This document shows positions 1-8,514 of a stretch of 64,000 nucleotides of DNA, piece after piece. The notes below the pieces were generated by a model. The model was not told where the DNA came from, did no database searches, and saw only the letters and a list, made by a program, of their open reading frames with translations. This stretch comes from DASQPA01 sp963757335 (GTDB lineage Bacteria; Acidobacteriota; Thermoanaerobaculia; Multivoradales; UBA5704). Where the stretch lies: NCBI GenBank assembly GCA_963757335.1, contig CAVWRJ010000024.1:372001-436000 (forward strand), read 5' to 3'. Every line of letters begins with the position of its first letter. The first letter of the stretch is position 1. Made by a program: the position numbers and the translations under genes.

Positions 1-944
1 CCTACGTCAACGCCCGCTTCCTCCCCGGTTTCCAGGTCCGCGCCGGCAAGTTCAAACCGCCGGTGGGCCTCGAACGCCTGCAGTCGGCGACCGATTTCCT
101 CTTCGTCGAGCGCGCCCTGCCGACCAACCTGGTACCCAACCGCGACCTCGGGGTCCAACTCCAGGGGGACCTCGCGGGGAACCGTGTCTCCTACGCCTTA
201 GGAGTTTTCAACGGCGTCGTCGACGCCGGCAACGGCGACCTCGATACCAACAACGGCAAGGACACCGCGGGGCGGATCTTCTTCACCCCCTTCGCGGCCA
301 CCGCCGGGCCGGGCAAGGGGCTGGGTTTCGGGGTCTCGGCCTCGACCGGCAACCAGAACGGCACGGCCACCTCCTCGGCGACGACCGGCCTCGCCTCCTA
401 CAAGACCGGCGGCCAGCTGACCTTCTTCTCCTACCGCTCGGACGGCACCGCCGCCGGCACCACGCTCGCCGCCGGCCGGCGTCAGCGCCTGTCGCCCCAG
501 GCCTACTGGTACGCCGGGCCGTTCGGCGTTCTCGCCGAGTACGTCCGTTCCTCCCAGGAGGTGAGCCGCGGGGCGGCCGCGGCGAAGATCGAGAACGACG
601 CCTGGCAGGCGGCGGCCTCGTTCGTCCTCTTCGGCGGCGAGCCCTCCTTCCGCGGGGTCGATCCCAAGCAACCGTTCGACGCCTCCCAGCACCACTGGGG
701 GGCTCTGGAGCTCGCCGCCCGCTACAACGTGCTGGACGTCGACGACAAGGCGTTCCCCCTCTTCGCCAACCCGGCGTCGGCCGCCTCGCGGGCCACCGCC
801 TGGGCGGTGGGGCTCAACTGGTACCTGACCCGGGGCGTGCGCTTCCTGCTCGACTACGAGCAGACCCGCTTCAAGGGCGGCGCCGCTACCGGCGACCGTC
901 CGGACGAAAAGGTCGTTCTCGACCGCATCCAGATCTCCTTCTAA
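1..944 (+). CDS. Phosphate-selective porin O/P-like outer-membrane protein (5'-truncated)
   Basis: The open frame enters from the left edge (codons in frame 3), so the N-terminus and signal peptide are missing. The visible C-terminal ~314 residues carry features of the porin O/P (OprO/OprP) family: an early stretch RAGKFKPPVGLERLQS, the phrase LVPNRDLGVQLQGDL, alternating aromatic/polar strands such as AQAYWYAGPFGVLAEYV (approximate), and a terminal strand ending in phenylalanine (DRIQISF), typical of outer-membrane beta barrels. It sits 13 bp upstream of a sulfate-binding protein gene, so it probably serves as the outer-membrane anion channel for the sulfate uptake operon. Substrate preference (phosphate, sulfate or other oxyanion) cannot be read from sequence. 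Family call is firm; substrate is inferred from context. Confidence 0.85.
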   Translation, partial: YVNARFLPGFQVRAGKFKPPVGLERLQSATDFLFVERALPTNLVPNRDLGVQLQGDLAGNRVSYALGVFNGVVDAGNGDLDTNNGKDTAGRIFFTPFAATAGPGKGLGFGVSASTGNQNGTATSSATTGLASYKTGGQLTFFSYRSDGTAAGTTLAAGRRQRLSPQAYWYAGPFGVLAEYVRSSQEVSRGAAAAKIENDAWQAAASFVLFGGEPSFRGVDPKQPFDASQHHWGALELAARYNVLDVDDKAFPLFANPASAASRATAWAVGLNWYLTRGVRFLLDYEQTRFKGGAATGDRPDEKVVLDRIQISF

Positions 945-957
945 GAGGATCCTGCCA

Positions 958-2013
958 ATGAAACGCGCTCTTCAAATCTCCGCTGCCGTCTTCAGTGCCA
1001 CCGGCCTGCTCGCCGCCGGCCTCACTCTGGCGGGAACGGCCGGGACCGCCGAGGCCGCCCCCGCACCCAAACCGGCGACGCTTTTAAACGTCTCCTACGA
1101 TCCGACCCGCGAGCTCTACCAGGCGGAGAACGCGGCGTTCGCCAGGTCGTGGAAGGCGAGAGCCGGCCAGGAGGTCACCATCCAGCAGTCCCACGGCGGC
1201 TCGGGCAAGCAGGCGCGGGGGGTGATCGAAGGCTTGGAAGCCGACGTCGTCACCTTGGCGCTCGCCTACGACATCGACGCGGTCGCCGCCTCCGGGCTCC
1301 TGCCGCACAACTGGCAGACTCTGCTCCCCAACAACAGCACCCCCTACACCTCGACGATCGTCTTCCTCGTCAGGAAGGGCAATCCCAAGAAGATCAAGGA
1401 CTGGCCCGACCTCGTCCGGCCGGGGATCGCGGTCGTCACCCCCAACCCCAAGACCTCGGGCGGGGCGCGCTGGAACTATCTCGCCGCCTGGGGCTACGCC
1501 TTGCGGGCCAACGGCGGCACTGGCGCCGGTGAGGCCAAGGCCAGGGAGTTCGTCGGCAAGCTCTACAAGAACGTGCCGGTGCTCGACACCGGCGCCCGCG
1601 GCTCGACGGTCACCTTCGTCGAGCGCGGCATCGGCGACGTCCTCGTCGCCTGGGAGAACGAGGCCCTCTACTCGGTCGAGAAGCTGGGCAAGGGGAAGTT
1701 CGAGATCGTCGCCCCCTCGGTCAGCATCCTCGCCGAGCCGCCGGTCGCGGTGGTCGACAAGGTGGCGAAGAAGCACGGCAACCAGGTCCTGGCCAAGGCA
1801 TACCTGGAGTTCCTCTACACCCCGGAGGGGCAGGAGATCGCCGCCCAGAACTACTATCGCCCCCGAAACCAGGTAGTGGTCGCCAAGTACGGGGCGAAGT
1901 TCCCGCAGGTGAAGCTGTTCACGATCGACGAGGTGTTCGGCGGCTGGGCCAAGGCCCAGAAGACCCACTTCGCCGACAACGGCCTGTTCGATCAGATCTA
2001 CCAGGGCAGGTAG
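958..2013 (+). CDS. sbp: Sulfate/thiosulfate ABC transporter periplasmic binding protein
   Basis: The 351-residue product has a signal peptide (basic MKRALQ start, hydrophobic core, AEA-like cleavage near residue 33), then the Sbp/CysP hallmark NVSYDPTRELY near residue 42, QSHGGSGKQARGVIEG, and TNPKTSGGARWNYLAAWGYA-like ligand-loop sequence. It would capture sulfate in the periplasm and hand it to the CysT/CysW permeases encoded immediately downstream (1 bp gap). Length matches the family. The porin lies just upstream, so this appears to be the second gene of a sulfate uptake operon. Sulfate versus thiosulfate cannot be decided. Confidence 0.93.
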   Translation: MKRALQISAAVFSATGLLAAGLTLAGTAGTAEAAPAPKPATLLNVSYDPTRELYQAENAAFARSWKARAGQEVTIQQSHGGSGKQARGVIEGLEADVVTLALAYDIDAVAASGLLPHNWQTLLPNNSTPYTSTIVFLVRKGNPKKIKDWPDLVRPGIAVVTPNPKTSGGARWNYLAAWGYALRANGGTGAGEAKAREFVGKLYKNVPVLDTGARGSTVTFVERGIGDVLVAWENEALYSVEKLGKGKFEIVAPSVSILAEPPVAVVDKVAKKHGNQVLAKAYLEFLYTPEGQEIAAQNYYRPRNQVVVAKYGAKFPQVKLFTIDEVFGGWAKAQKTHFADNGLFDQIYQGR

Positions 2014-2014
2014 G

Positions 2015-2971
2015 ATGGAGAGTGTGAAGGCGAGGCCGAGCGAGAGCCCGATCGAAGACCCGATCGCGGGCGAGGCGCTGCTCCCCGTTGCCGTCGTCGA
2101 CGGGACGGGGGGGCGGCCGCCGCGCCGCTCGTCGCGCCGGAAAGGGGAGAACATCCTCCCCGGCTTCGGCCTCGCCATGGGCTTCACCCTCCTCTACCTG
2201 TCGCTCATCGTCCTCATTCCGCTCTCGACGGTGCTGCTCAAAAGCGCCACCCTCACCTGGAGCGCCTTCTGGGGGACCGTCGCCGCGCCGCGCACTCTCG
2301 CGGCCTACCGCTTGAGCCTGCTCGCCGCCCTGGCGGCGGCGGTGATCAACGTCGTCTTCGGGGTCCTCGTCGCCTGGGTGCTCGAACGCTACACCTTTCC
2401 CGGCCGGCGGCTCGTCGACGCCCTCGTCGACCTCCCCTTCGCCCTTCCCACGGCGGTCGCCGGCATCGCTCTCGCCTCGATCTACTCGGGGAACGGCTGG
2501 CTGGGGCAGTGGCTGGAGCCGCTGGGGATCAAGGTCGCCTACACGCCGCTCGGGGTGGTGGTGGCGCTCACCTTCATCGGTCTGCCGTTCGTCGTCCGCA
2601 CCGTGCAGCCGGTGCTCCGCGATCTCGATCCCGAGGTCGAGGAGGCCGCCGCGAGCCTCGGGGCGACCCGCGGCACGACCTTCCGGCGGATCATTTTTCC
2701 CGAGCTCCTCCCCGCCGCGGCGACCGGCTTCGTCCTCGCCTTCGCCCGCGGCCTGGGCGAGTACGGCTCGGTCATCTTCATCGCCGGCAACATGCCGATG
2801 CGCTCGGAGATCACCCCGCTCCTCATCATGATCAAGCTCGAGCAGTACGACTATCCCGGCGCCACGGCGATCGCCCTGGTCTTCTTGACCGTCTCCTTCG
2901 GGCTCCTCCTCCTCATCAACTTCCTCGCCTGGCGTCGCAGCCGCTTCCTGCGTCCGCTGGAGAGCGACTAA
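2015..2971 (+). CDS. cysT: Sulfate ABC transporter permease CysT (CysU)
   Basis: This 318-residue inner-membrane permease has six or so hydrophobic segments and the CysT family sequence FALPTAVAGIALASIYSGNG, plus the EAA coupling motif EEAAASLGATRGTTFRRI that docks to the ATPase. The first ~45 residues before the first membrane helix are polar and longer than usual, so an internal start nearer MGFTLLYLSLIV is possible, but the ATG at 2015 lies one base after the sbp stop, which favours translational coupling. Followed with one base spacing by cysW. It would form the heterodimeric sulfate channel with CysW. Confidence 0.92.
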   Translation: MESVKARPSESPIEDPIAGEALLPVAVVDGTGGRPPRRSSRRKGENILPGFGLAMGFTLLYLSLIVLIPLSTVLLKSATLTWSAFWGTVAAPRTLAAYRLSLLAALAAAVINVVFGVLVAWVLERYTFPGRRLVDALVDLPFALPTAVAGIALASIYSGNGWLGQWLEPLGIKVAYTPLGVVVALTFIGLPFVVRTVQPVLRDLDPEVEEAAASLGATRGTTFRRIIFPELLPAAATGFVLAFARGLGEYGSVIFIAGNMPMRSEITPLLIMIKLEQYDYPGATAIALVFLTVSFGLLLLINFLAWRRSRFLRPLESD

Positions 2972-2972
2972 C

Positions 2973-3836
2973 ATGCACGCCGGGGGCAATCGCCTGACCG
3001 CAGCGGCGGCGGGAGCGGCGCGCAGCGGGCCGCTCACCGAGCCGCGCCTCGTGCGCTACCTGCTGATCGGCCTGGCGCTCGCCTTCCTCGGCTTCTTTCT
3101 CGTCGTGCCCCTGGCCCTCGTCTTCGTCAAGGGCTTCGCCGACGGCTGGAAGGTCTATCTCGCCGCGGTGTGCGATCCGGTAGCCCTCTCGGCGGTTCGG
3201 CTCACTCTTCTCGCTGCCGCCTGCGCGGTGCCGGTCAACCTCCTCTTCGGCCTCGCTGCGGCGTGGGCGATCGCCAAGTTCAGCTTCCGGGGAAAGAACA
3301 TCCTCATCACCCTGATCGACCTGCCGTTCGCCGTCTCCCCGGTCATCGCCGGGATGGTCTTCGTCCTCCTCTTCGGCGCTCACGGCCTCCTCGGGCCACT
3401 CTTCCAGGCCCACGAGTGGAAGGTCATCTTCGCCCTCCCCGGGATCGTCCTGGCGACGATCTTCGTCACCTCGCCGCTCATCGCCCGCGAGCTCATCCCG
3501 CTCATGCAGGCGCAGGGCAACGAAGAGGAGGCGGCGGCGGTGACCTTGGGCGCCAGCGGGTGGCAGACCTTTCGCCTCATCAGCCTGCCGAAGATCAAGT
3601 GGGGGCTCCTCTACGGGATCGTCCTCTGCAACGCCCGGGCGATGGGGGAGTTCGGCGCGGTGTCGGTCGTCTCCGGCCACATCCGAGGTTTGACCAACAC
3701 CCTGCCGCTCCATGTCGAGATCCTCTACAACGAGTACCAGTTCACCGCCGCCTTCGCGGTCGCCTCGCTCCTCACTCTCCTCGCCCTCGTCACCCTGCTC
3801 TTGAAAACCCTCATCGAGTGGCGGTCGGCGCACTAG
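2973..3836 (+). CDS. cysW: Sulfate ABC transporter permease CysW
   Basis: The 287-residue permease shows the CysW signatures ITLIDLPFAVSPVIAGMVFV and the EAA loop EEEAAAVTLGASGWQTFRLI, then the family sequence ARAMGEFGAVSVVSGHIRG. Partner of CysT. No ATP-binding subunit (CysA) gene follows; instead a two-component system begins 6 bp downstream. The ATPase must come from elsewhere in the genome or from upstream of this window. The N-terminal ~28 residues are low-complexity alanine-rich and the true start is not certain. Confidence 0.92.
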   Translation: MHAGGNRLTAAAAGAARSGPLTEPRLVRYLLIGLALAFLGFFLVVPLALVFVKGFADGWKVYLAAVCDPVALSAVRLTLLAAACAVPVNLLFGLAAAWAIAKFSFRGKNILITLIDLPFAVSPVIAGMVFVLLFGAHGLLGPLFQAHEWKVIFALPGIVLATIFVTSPLIARELIPLMQAQGNEEEAAAVTLGASGWQTFRLISLPKIKWGLLYGIVLCNARAMGEFGAVSVVSGHIRGLTNTLPLHVEILYNEYQFTAAFAVASLLTLLALVTLLLKTLIEWRSAH

Positions 3837-3841
3837 AAGGT

Positions 3842-5992
3842 ATGCGCCGGCTCTCGCTCAGCACCCTCCTCCTGGGTTTGAACGCCGCCCTGGTGCTCCT
3901 CGCTGTCGTCGCCATGGCCGCTGTCGCCGCCCGGCTTCTCGGCCGCTTCGCCGACGAGCAGGGGGAGCGGCGGGTGAGCCTCGCCGGGGCCGCGGCGCTC
4001 CAGGCCGTGGCCCGTTCGGAGGGCGACGTGCGGACCTCCGCCCACCTCCTCTCCGAGCGCGCCACTCTCGCCCGCCTCCTGGGGAACGGTGACGCCGCCG
4101 GCCTCGCCTCCTTCCTGGAGCGTTTCCGCGCCACCAGCCACCTCTCGGGCTGCGCGGTCTTTTCGCATCTCCAGGTGAAGGCGGCGAGCGGCGCGGCGCT
4201 CCCCTGGGGCGAGATCCTCGCCCACGCCGGCGGTCCGTTGGGGCGGGAAGGGGGTGTCCTCCTGAGGCGTCCGGGCGAGCCGCTCCTTTTAGCCGCCGCG
4301 GCGCCGGTCGCCGCCTTCCCCGGGGCGATCGTCGTCACCGCGCTCAGCCTGGATCCCGCCTACACCGCCGAGGTTTCGGGGCAGATCGGCCTGCCGGTCG
4401 AGGTGGTGGATATCGGCGCCGCGCTCGCCCGGGAGGGCGACCCGGCCCAGCCGCTCTACGAGCGGGCGCTCGACTCCGGCCGGCCGGTCTCGGCGCGGGT
4501 CCCCGGCGCCGGCCGCTACGTCGCCGCGCTGCCCCTCCGCGCCCCCTCCGGCCGGGTGGCGGCGCTGGTGACGACCCTCCTCCCGATGTCGGCGATCGGC
4601 GCCGAGCTGCGGCCGGTCGTCCGCGGGCTTCTCCTTCTCGCCCTCGTCGTGGCGCTCCTCGCCACCCTCTCCGGGCTCGCCGTCGGCCGGCACCTGGCGC
4701 GGCCGGTCCAGGCTCTGACCCGGGCGGCGGCGCGGATCGGCCGGGGCGACCTCGAAACCCCCATGCCGCAGGTGCAGGGCGGGGCGGGCTTGGAGGTGGG
4801 GACGCTCGCCGCCACCATGGAGGAGATGCGCCGCCGGCTGCTCGGGCTCACCGCCGAGCTCCGAAGGCGGCAGGCCGAGGCGGAGACCATCTTGACCGGC
4901 ATCGCCGTGGGGGTCTTCGAGGTCGACCGCGACCGCCGGGTGCGCTACTTGAACCCCCAGGCCGCGGCCCTCCTCGGGGTGAAGGTGGAGGAGGCGGTCG
5001 GCCGCTTCTGTGGCGACGTCCTGCGTCCCGAGGGGGTCGACGGGGTCCGCCCCTGCGAGGATCGCTGCCCCATCGTCCACGCCCGCTTCCGCGGCACCGC
5101 CCGGGCCACCGAGAATCTCATCCTCCCCGGCGGCGGCCGGCGGACGGTGATCATCACCAGCTCCCAGCCGGCCGCGGAGCGGCAGTTCCAGGTGATGCGC
5201 GACGAGACCGAAGTCGAGGCCACCCGCCGGCTCCGCGACACCGTCCTCGCCAACATCTCGCACGAGTTCAAGACCCCTCTCGCCGCCCAGCTCGCCTCGA
5301 TCGAGCTCCTCCGCGACCGCCTGGCCGAGCTGGACAGCCCTGCCGGGAGCTCTGCCGGGATTCATGCCGGCGAGGCTGAGGAGAGTGAGGCCGCGGGGCT
5401 CGTCGGCTCGCTGGAGCGCGGCACCCTCCGGCTGACCCAGCTCATCGACAACCTCTTGGAGAGCGTCCGCATCGAGTCCGGGGAGGCCGGGATCCGGCGC
5501 CGGCCGGTGGCGCTCGACGAGGTCGTAGAGGCGGCGGCCGAGCTCATGCGGCCGCTCCTCGGCCAGCGCCGGCAGCGGCTGGAGGTCGACCTGCCCTACC
5601 CCCTGCCGCCGATCGTCGGCGACGCCCCGCGGCTCACCCAGGTCTTCGTCAACCTCCTGGCCAACGCCAACAAGTTCGCCCCCGAGGGGACGACGATCGC
5701 GCTCCGCGGCGCCGTCGAGCCGGCGGGGGTCGCCCTCTGGGTGGAGGACGAGGGGCCGGGGATGCCCGCCGGGTCGCTCTTCGAGCGTTTCGTCCGCTCG
5801 GCCGGCGAGGAGCCGGAGCAGAGCGGCATGGGGCTCGGGCTGTGGATCGTCAAATCGATCGTCGAGCGGCACGGCGGGAGAGTCGAGGCCGAGTCGCGGC
5901 GGCAGGGTCCGAACGGCAGCGAAGCCGTCGGCGCCCGGGTGCGGATCGTCCTTCCCCGCCCCGACGCCGCTGGCGCCAGGGAGGTAGCATGA
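3842..5992 (+). CDS. Membrane sensor histidine kinase with Cys-containing PAS domain
   Basis: The 716-residue kinase has an N-terminal membrane helix (residues ~8-35), an extracytoplasmic sensor region of Cache-like size, a second helix (~262-282), HAMP, then a PAS domain (~340-445), HisKA with phospho-acceptor His474 in NISHEFKTPL, and a HATPase domain with N (LANANKFAPEG) and G (GMGLGLWIVKSI) boxes. The PAS domain carries clustered cysteines (FCGDV and PCEDRCPI), a pattern seen in some PAS domains and compatible with metal or redox sensing, though this is not shown. Start ATG 3842 follows a GAAGG ribosome site and lies 6 bp after cysW, so it is probably co-transcribed with the sulfate genes. 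The stop overlaps the next start (ATGA). Confidence 0.88.
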   Translation: MRRLSLSTLLLGLNAALVLLAVVAMAAVAARLLGRFADEQGERRVSLAGAAALQAVARSEGDVRTSAHLLSERATLARLLGNGDAAGLASFLERFRATSHLSGCAVFSHLQVKAASGAALPWGEILAHAGGPLGREGGVLLRRPGEPLLLAAAAPVAAFPGAIVVTALSLDPAYTAEVSGQIGLPVEVVDIGAALAREGDPAQPLYERALDSGRPVSARVPGAGRYVAALPLRAPSGRVAALVTTLLPMSAIGAELRPVVRGLLLLALVVALLATLSGLAVGRHLARPVQALTRAAARIGRGDLETPMPQVQGGAGLEVGTLAATMEEMRRRLLGLTAELRRRQAEAETILTGIAVGVFEVDRDRRVRYLNPQAAALLGVKVEEAVGRFCGDVLRPEGVDGVRPCEDRCPIVHARFRGTARATENLILPGGGRRTVIITSSQPAAERQFQVMRDETEVEATRRLRDTVLANISHEFKTPLAAQLASIELLRDRLAELDSPAGSSAGIHAGEAEESEAAGLVGSLERGTLRLTQLIDNLLESVRIESGEAGIRRRPVALDEVVEAAAELMRPLLGQRRQRLEVDLPYPLPPIVGDAPRLTQVFVNLLANANKFAPEGTTIALRGAVEPAGVALWVEDEGPGMPAGSLFERFVRSAGEEPEQSGMGLGLWIVKSIVERHGGRVEAESRRQGPNGSEAVGARVRIVLPRPDAAGAREVA

Positions 5993-6681
5993 AGATCCTC
6001 GTCGTCGACGACGATTCCGACCTGCGGAGCCTGATCGCCTTCGCTCTCCGCCATGCGGGCTACCTGGTCGTCGAGGCCGCCGACGGTCCGGCCGCCCTCA
6101 CCGCCTTCGCCAGCGAGCAGCCGGCCCTGGTCGTCTTGGACGTCAATCTGCCGCGGCTCTCCGGTTTCGAGGTCTGCAAGAAGATCCGCGAGGCGCCGGA
6201 GGGTGCGGCGACGCCGGTCATGATGCTGACGGTACGGAGCAGCGAGGAGGACCTCGTCCAGGGGCTGGACCTCGGGGCGGACGACTACCTGACCAAGCCG
6301 TTCTCCCCGCGCACTCTCCTCGCCCGGGTGCGGGCGCTCCTCCGCCGCGCCGGGGTGGAGAAGCCGGCCCCCCTGTTGGCGGGGGATCTGGCGCTCGACC
6401 TCGAAACCCAGGCGGTCGCCGTCCGCGGCGCGCTGCCGGTGCGCCTCACCAACTTAGAGTTCCGGCTCCTCCACCTGCTGGTCGCCAACGCCGGCCACAC
6501 CCTCCCGGCCGAGCGGCTCCTCTCCCACGTCTGGGGCCACCGCGGCTCGGGCGACCGCCAGCTCTTGAAGCAGCTCGTCCACCGCCTGCGCCAGAAGATC
6601 GAGGCCGACGCCAGCGCCCCGCGCTACCTGGTGACGGCCTCCGGCATCGGGTACGCCCTGCACCCCGGTGGCGAAGAGTAG
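5989..6681 (+). CDS. OmpR/PhoB-family response regulator
   Basis: The 230-residue protein begins at ATG 5989, overlapping the kinase stop by four bases (ATGA), so the two are translationally coupled partners. Receiver domain residues 1-120: acidic pocket D7-D9, phospho-acceptor D51 in VVLDVNLPR, conserved Lys in DDYLTKPF. The C-terminal winged-helix DNA-binding domain (~130-228) contains LTNLEFRLLHLLVANAG and VHRLRQKIE recognition-helix sequence. Likely a transcription regulator controlled by the upstream kinase; the sulfate uptake operon is the obvious candidate target by position, but no binding sites could be identified. Confidence 0.92.
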   Translation: MKILVVDDDSDLRSLIAFALRHAGYLVVEAADGPAALTAFASEQPALVVLDVNLPRLSGFEVCKKIREAPEGAATPVMMLTVRSSEEDLVQGLDLGADDYLTKPFSPRTLLARVRALLRRAGVEKPAPLLAGDLALDLETQAVAVRGALPVRLTNLEFRLLHLLVANAGHTLPAERLLSHVWGHRGSGDRQLLKQLVHRLRQKIEADASAPRYLVTASGIGYALHPGGEE

Positions 6682-6696
6682 GCGGGAAGGCGAGAG

Positions 6697-6741
6697 CGGC
6701 TCCATCCGGACAAATTGCCGCGATCGATCCGGATGGAGCCG
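6697..6741. terminator. Perfect 14-bp inverted repeat, probable bidirectional terminator
   Basis: Positions 6697-6710 are perfectly complementary to 6728-6741 (arm core GGCTCCATCCGG) with a 17-nt loop. It starts 15 bp after the response regulator stop and lies between convergent genes (the REC-HPt gene ends at 6847 on the other strand). No T-run follows, so it may act as a stem-type terminator or mRNA 3' protector. The remaining 6742-6846 shows nothing I recognise. Confidence 0.6.
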
Positions 6742-6846
6742 GCGGGACGCGGAGGGGATGGCCGGCGGTGCCGGCGTCCCCTACCGTGCCCGTGGAGACC
6801 AGCCTGCGCCAGAGAGATTACGGGGCGTATTACAGGAGCTGCGGCT

Positions 6847-7590
6847 CTACTGCCAGACCGCGAGGAGGGGAGCCAGCCGGTCGAGCTCGGCAGCTAGCTC
6901 GGCGAGGATCTCCGGCGTCTTAGCCGCCACCCCTGTCGGGATGGCACCGTCTCTCGCCAGCGCTTCGAGCTCCTCGGCGAGGGCGGCGAGGCGGCGGGCT
7001 CCCAGTTGGGCGCTGCTTCCCTTGAGCGCATGGGCGGCGAAGCCGAGCGCCCCGGCGTCGCCGCTCGCCAGGGCCTCGCGGATCGCCTCCACCTGGCCCG
7101 GTGCCGACTGGAGGAAGTGGCCGACGACCTCGGCGACGATCGCCTGGCCGGTCGCCGCCTCCAGCTGGCGCAGGCGGTCGATGCAGGCGGGATCGAAGAG
7201 CGGCTCCGCCGGCGAACCGGACGCCCACAGCAGGGCCCGCTGCAAATCATCCAGCAGAATGGGTTTCCCCAGGCAGTCGTCCATCCCGGCGGCGAGACAG
7301 GCGTCGCGATCGACCCGTTCGGTGGAGGCGATCATCGCGACGATTCGCGGCCGGTGACCGCCGGTGGCCGCCCCCGCCACGATCCGGCGGGCGGCCTCCA
7401 GGCCGTCCATCTCCGGCATCTGGACGTCCATGAGGACGAGGTCGTAGCGCTTTTCGCGCAGAGCGAGGAGGGCCGCGCTCCCGGTCGCCACGAGGTCCGC
7501 TCCATACCCCAGCCGTTCGAGCAGGAGGAGGATCACCCGCCGGTTGACCGGATTGTCCTCCGCGACCAGGATGGAGAGGGGGGGGCGCAT
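6847..7590 (-). CDS. REC-HPt two-domain phosphorelay protein
   Basis: The 247-residue protein has a receiver domain (residues ~6-122; acidic E11/D12, phospho-acceptor D55 in VLMDVQMPEMDG, K109 in LGKP) and an HPt domain (~135-240) with phospho-histidine H187 in AAHALKGSSAQLG. This is the arrangement found at the C-terminus of hybrid kinases of the BarA/ArcB type, here as a stand-alone protein with no transmitter. The receiver has isoleucine (VAMIAS, I87) at the position usually held by the conserved Thr/Ser, which could affect signalling. It lies 30 bp downstream of a glycan-deacetylase operon on the same strand. Kinase partner unknown. Confidence 0.88.
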   Translation of the reverse strand: MRPPLSILVAEDNPVNRRVILLLLERLGYGADLVATGSAALLALREKRYDLVLMDVQMPEMDGLEAARRIVAGAATGGHRPRIVAMIASTERVDRDACLAAGMDDCLGKPILLDDLQRALLWASGSPAEPLFDPACIDRLRQLEAATGQAIVAEVVGHFLQSAPGQVEAIREALASGDAGALGFAAHALKGSSAQLGARRLAALAEELEALARDGAIPTGVAAKTPEILAELAAELDRLAPLLAVWQ

Positions 7591-7620
7591 CTCGAAGGTT
7601 TTCCAGCGAATCGCCGAAGC

Positions 7621-8514
7621 CTAGCCGCGGCGGCCGGGCGGGGTCAACGCGGTCAGCGCGGTCAGCGCGGAAAAAGAGGTCAGCTCGATGCCGGCCTCCG
7701 CGAGCCTCCTCGGCAGGCCGGGATCGCATAGGGCCGCGGTTTCGGCATCCCAGCTGTAGCCCCAGTCGTAGCCGGCGGCGAGCTCGACGTCGCCGAGACC
7801 GGGGTGGCAGACGAGCTCCGTGGCGCCCGCGGCCCGGTCGGCGACGAAAGTCAGGGCCCGGCTGAGACGCTCGGCGGTCAGCTGCCCGGCGTCCACCAGG
7901 CCGAGGGTCGCGTAGGGCGCCGCGACTCGGCCGCTCGCCGGGAGCTGCCGACGGGCCCGCCGGCCGAGGTGGTTGAGCACGGCGAGCTGGGCTTTTCGCG
8001 GTGACAGGTGCCAGGGGCCGAGCGCCGGCTCTGCCGGGATGCGGACGAAGGGGATCGCGTACTCCTCGGCGAGACGGAGGACGATCGGGAAGAGCCCTGG
8101 CAGCAGGTGGACGTGCTGGTGCGAGTTGAGGTGCACGACGGGGAGCCCGGTGGCGAGCAGCCGCTCGATCTGGAGGCGCAGCTCGGCCTCCACCTCGGCC
8201 GCCGCGAGGCGGCCGAGAAGGGACCGCCAGGCCAGGGCGGGATAGCCGGGGAGAAAGGCGCCGTCCCGGCCGACGAGGCTCGGGATGCGATCCGGTTTCG
8301 ACAGCGGCCGCTCGCCCACGAGGGTGAGATGGACCCCGACGTCCGGTCCGCCGGGGGAGAAGTCCGGCAGCCGCTCGGCGGCGGACGCGAAATCGCGGCC
8401 CACCGCGGCGAGGCTCAGGGCGGTGACGATGCCCGCTTCACAGGCCGCGAGCGCTCCGGCGGTCATGCCGGGGTGGAGGCCGACGTCGTCGGCAGTGACG
8501 ACGAGCCGTTTCAA
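7621..8514 (-). CDS. ChbG/HpnK (YdjC) family carbohydrate deacetylase
   Basis: The 297-residue product begins MKRLVVTADDVGLHPG, the metal-binding Asp motif of YdjC/ChbG-type deacetylases, and has GVHLTLVGE and HLNSHQHVHLLPG (metal and catalytic histidines). The family removes acetyl groups from N-acetylated sugars; HpnK homologs sit in lipid-modification clusters. Its start overlaps the stop of the upstream GT2 gene by four bases (ATGA), so it is the third gene of a minus-strand operon. The C-terminal tail (SALTALTALTPP) derives from a 9-bp tandem repeat near 7640-7670. Substrate is not known; undecaprenyl- or lipid-linked amino sugar is a reasonable guess from the neighbours. Confidence 0.85.
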   Translation of the reverse strand: MKRLVVTADDVGLHPGMTAGALAACEAGIVTALSLAAVGRDFASAAERLPDFSPGGPDVGVHLTLVGERPLSKPDRIPSLVGRDGAFLPGYPALAWRSLLGRLAAAEVEAELRLQIERLLATGLPVVHLNSHQHVHLLPGLFPIVLRLAEEYAIPFVRIPAEPALGPWHLSPRKAQLAVLNHLGRRARRQLPASGRVAAPYATLGLVDAGQLTAERLSRALTFVADRAAGATELVCHPGLGDVELAAGYDWGYSWDAETAALCDPGLPRRLAEAGIELTSFSALTALTALTPPGRRG

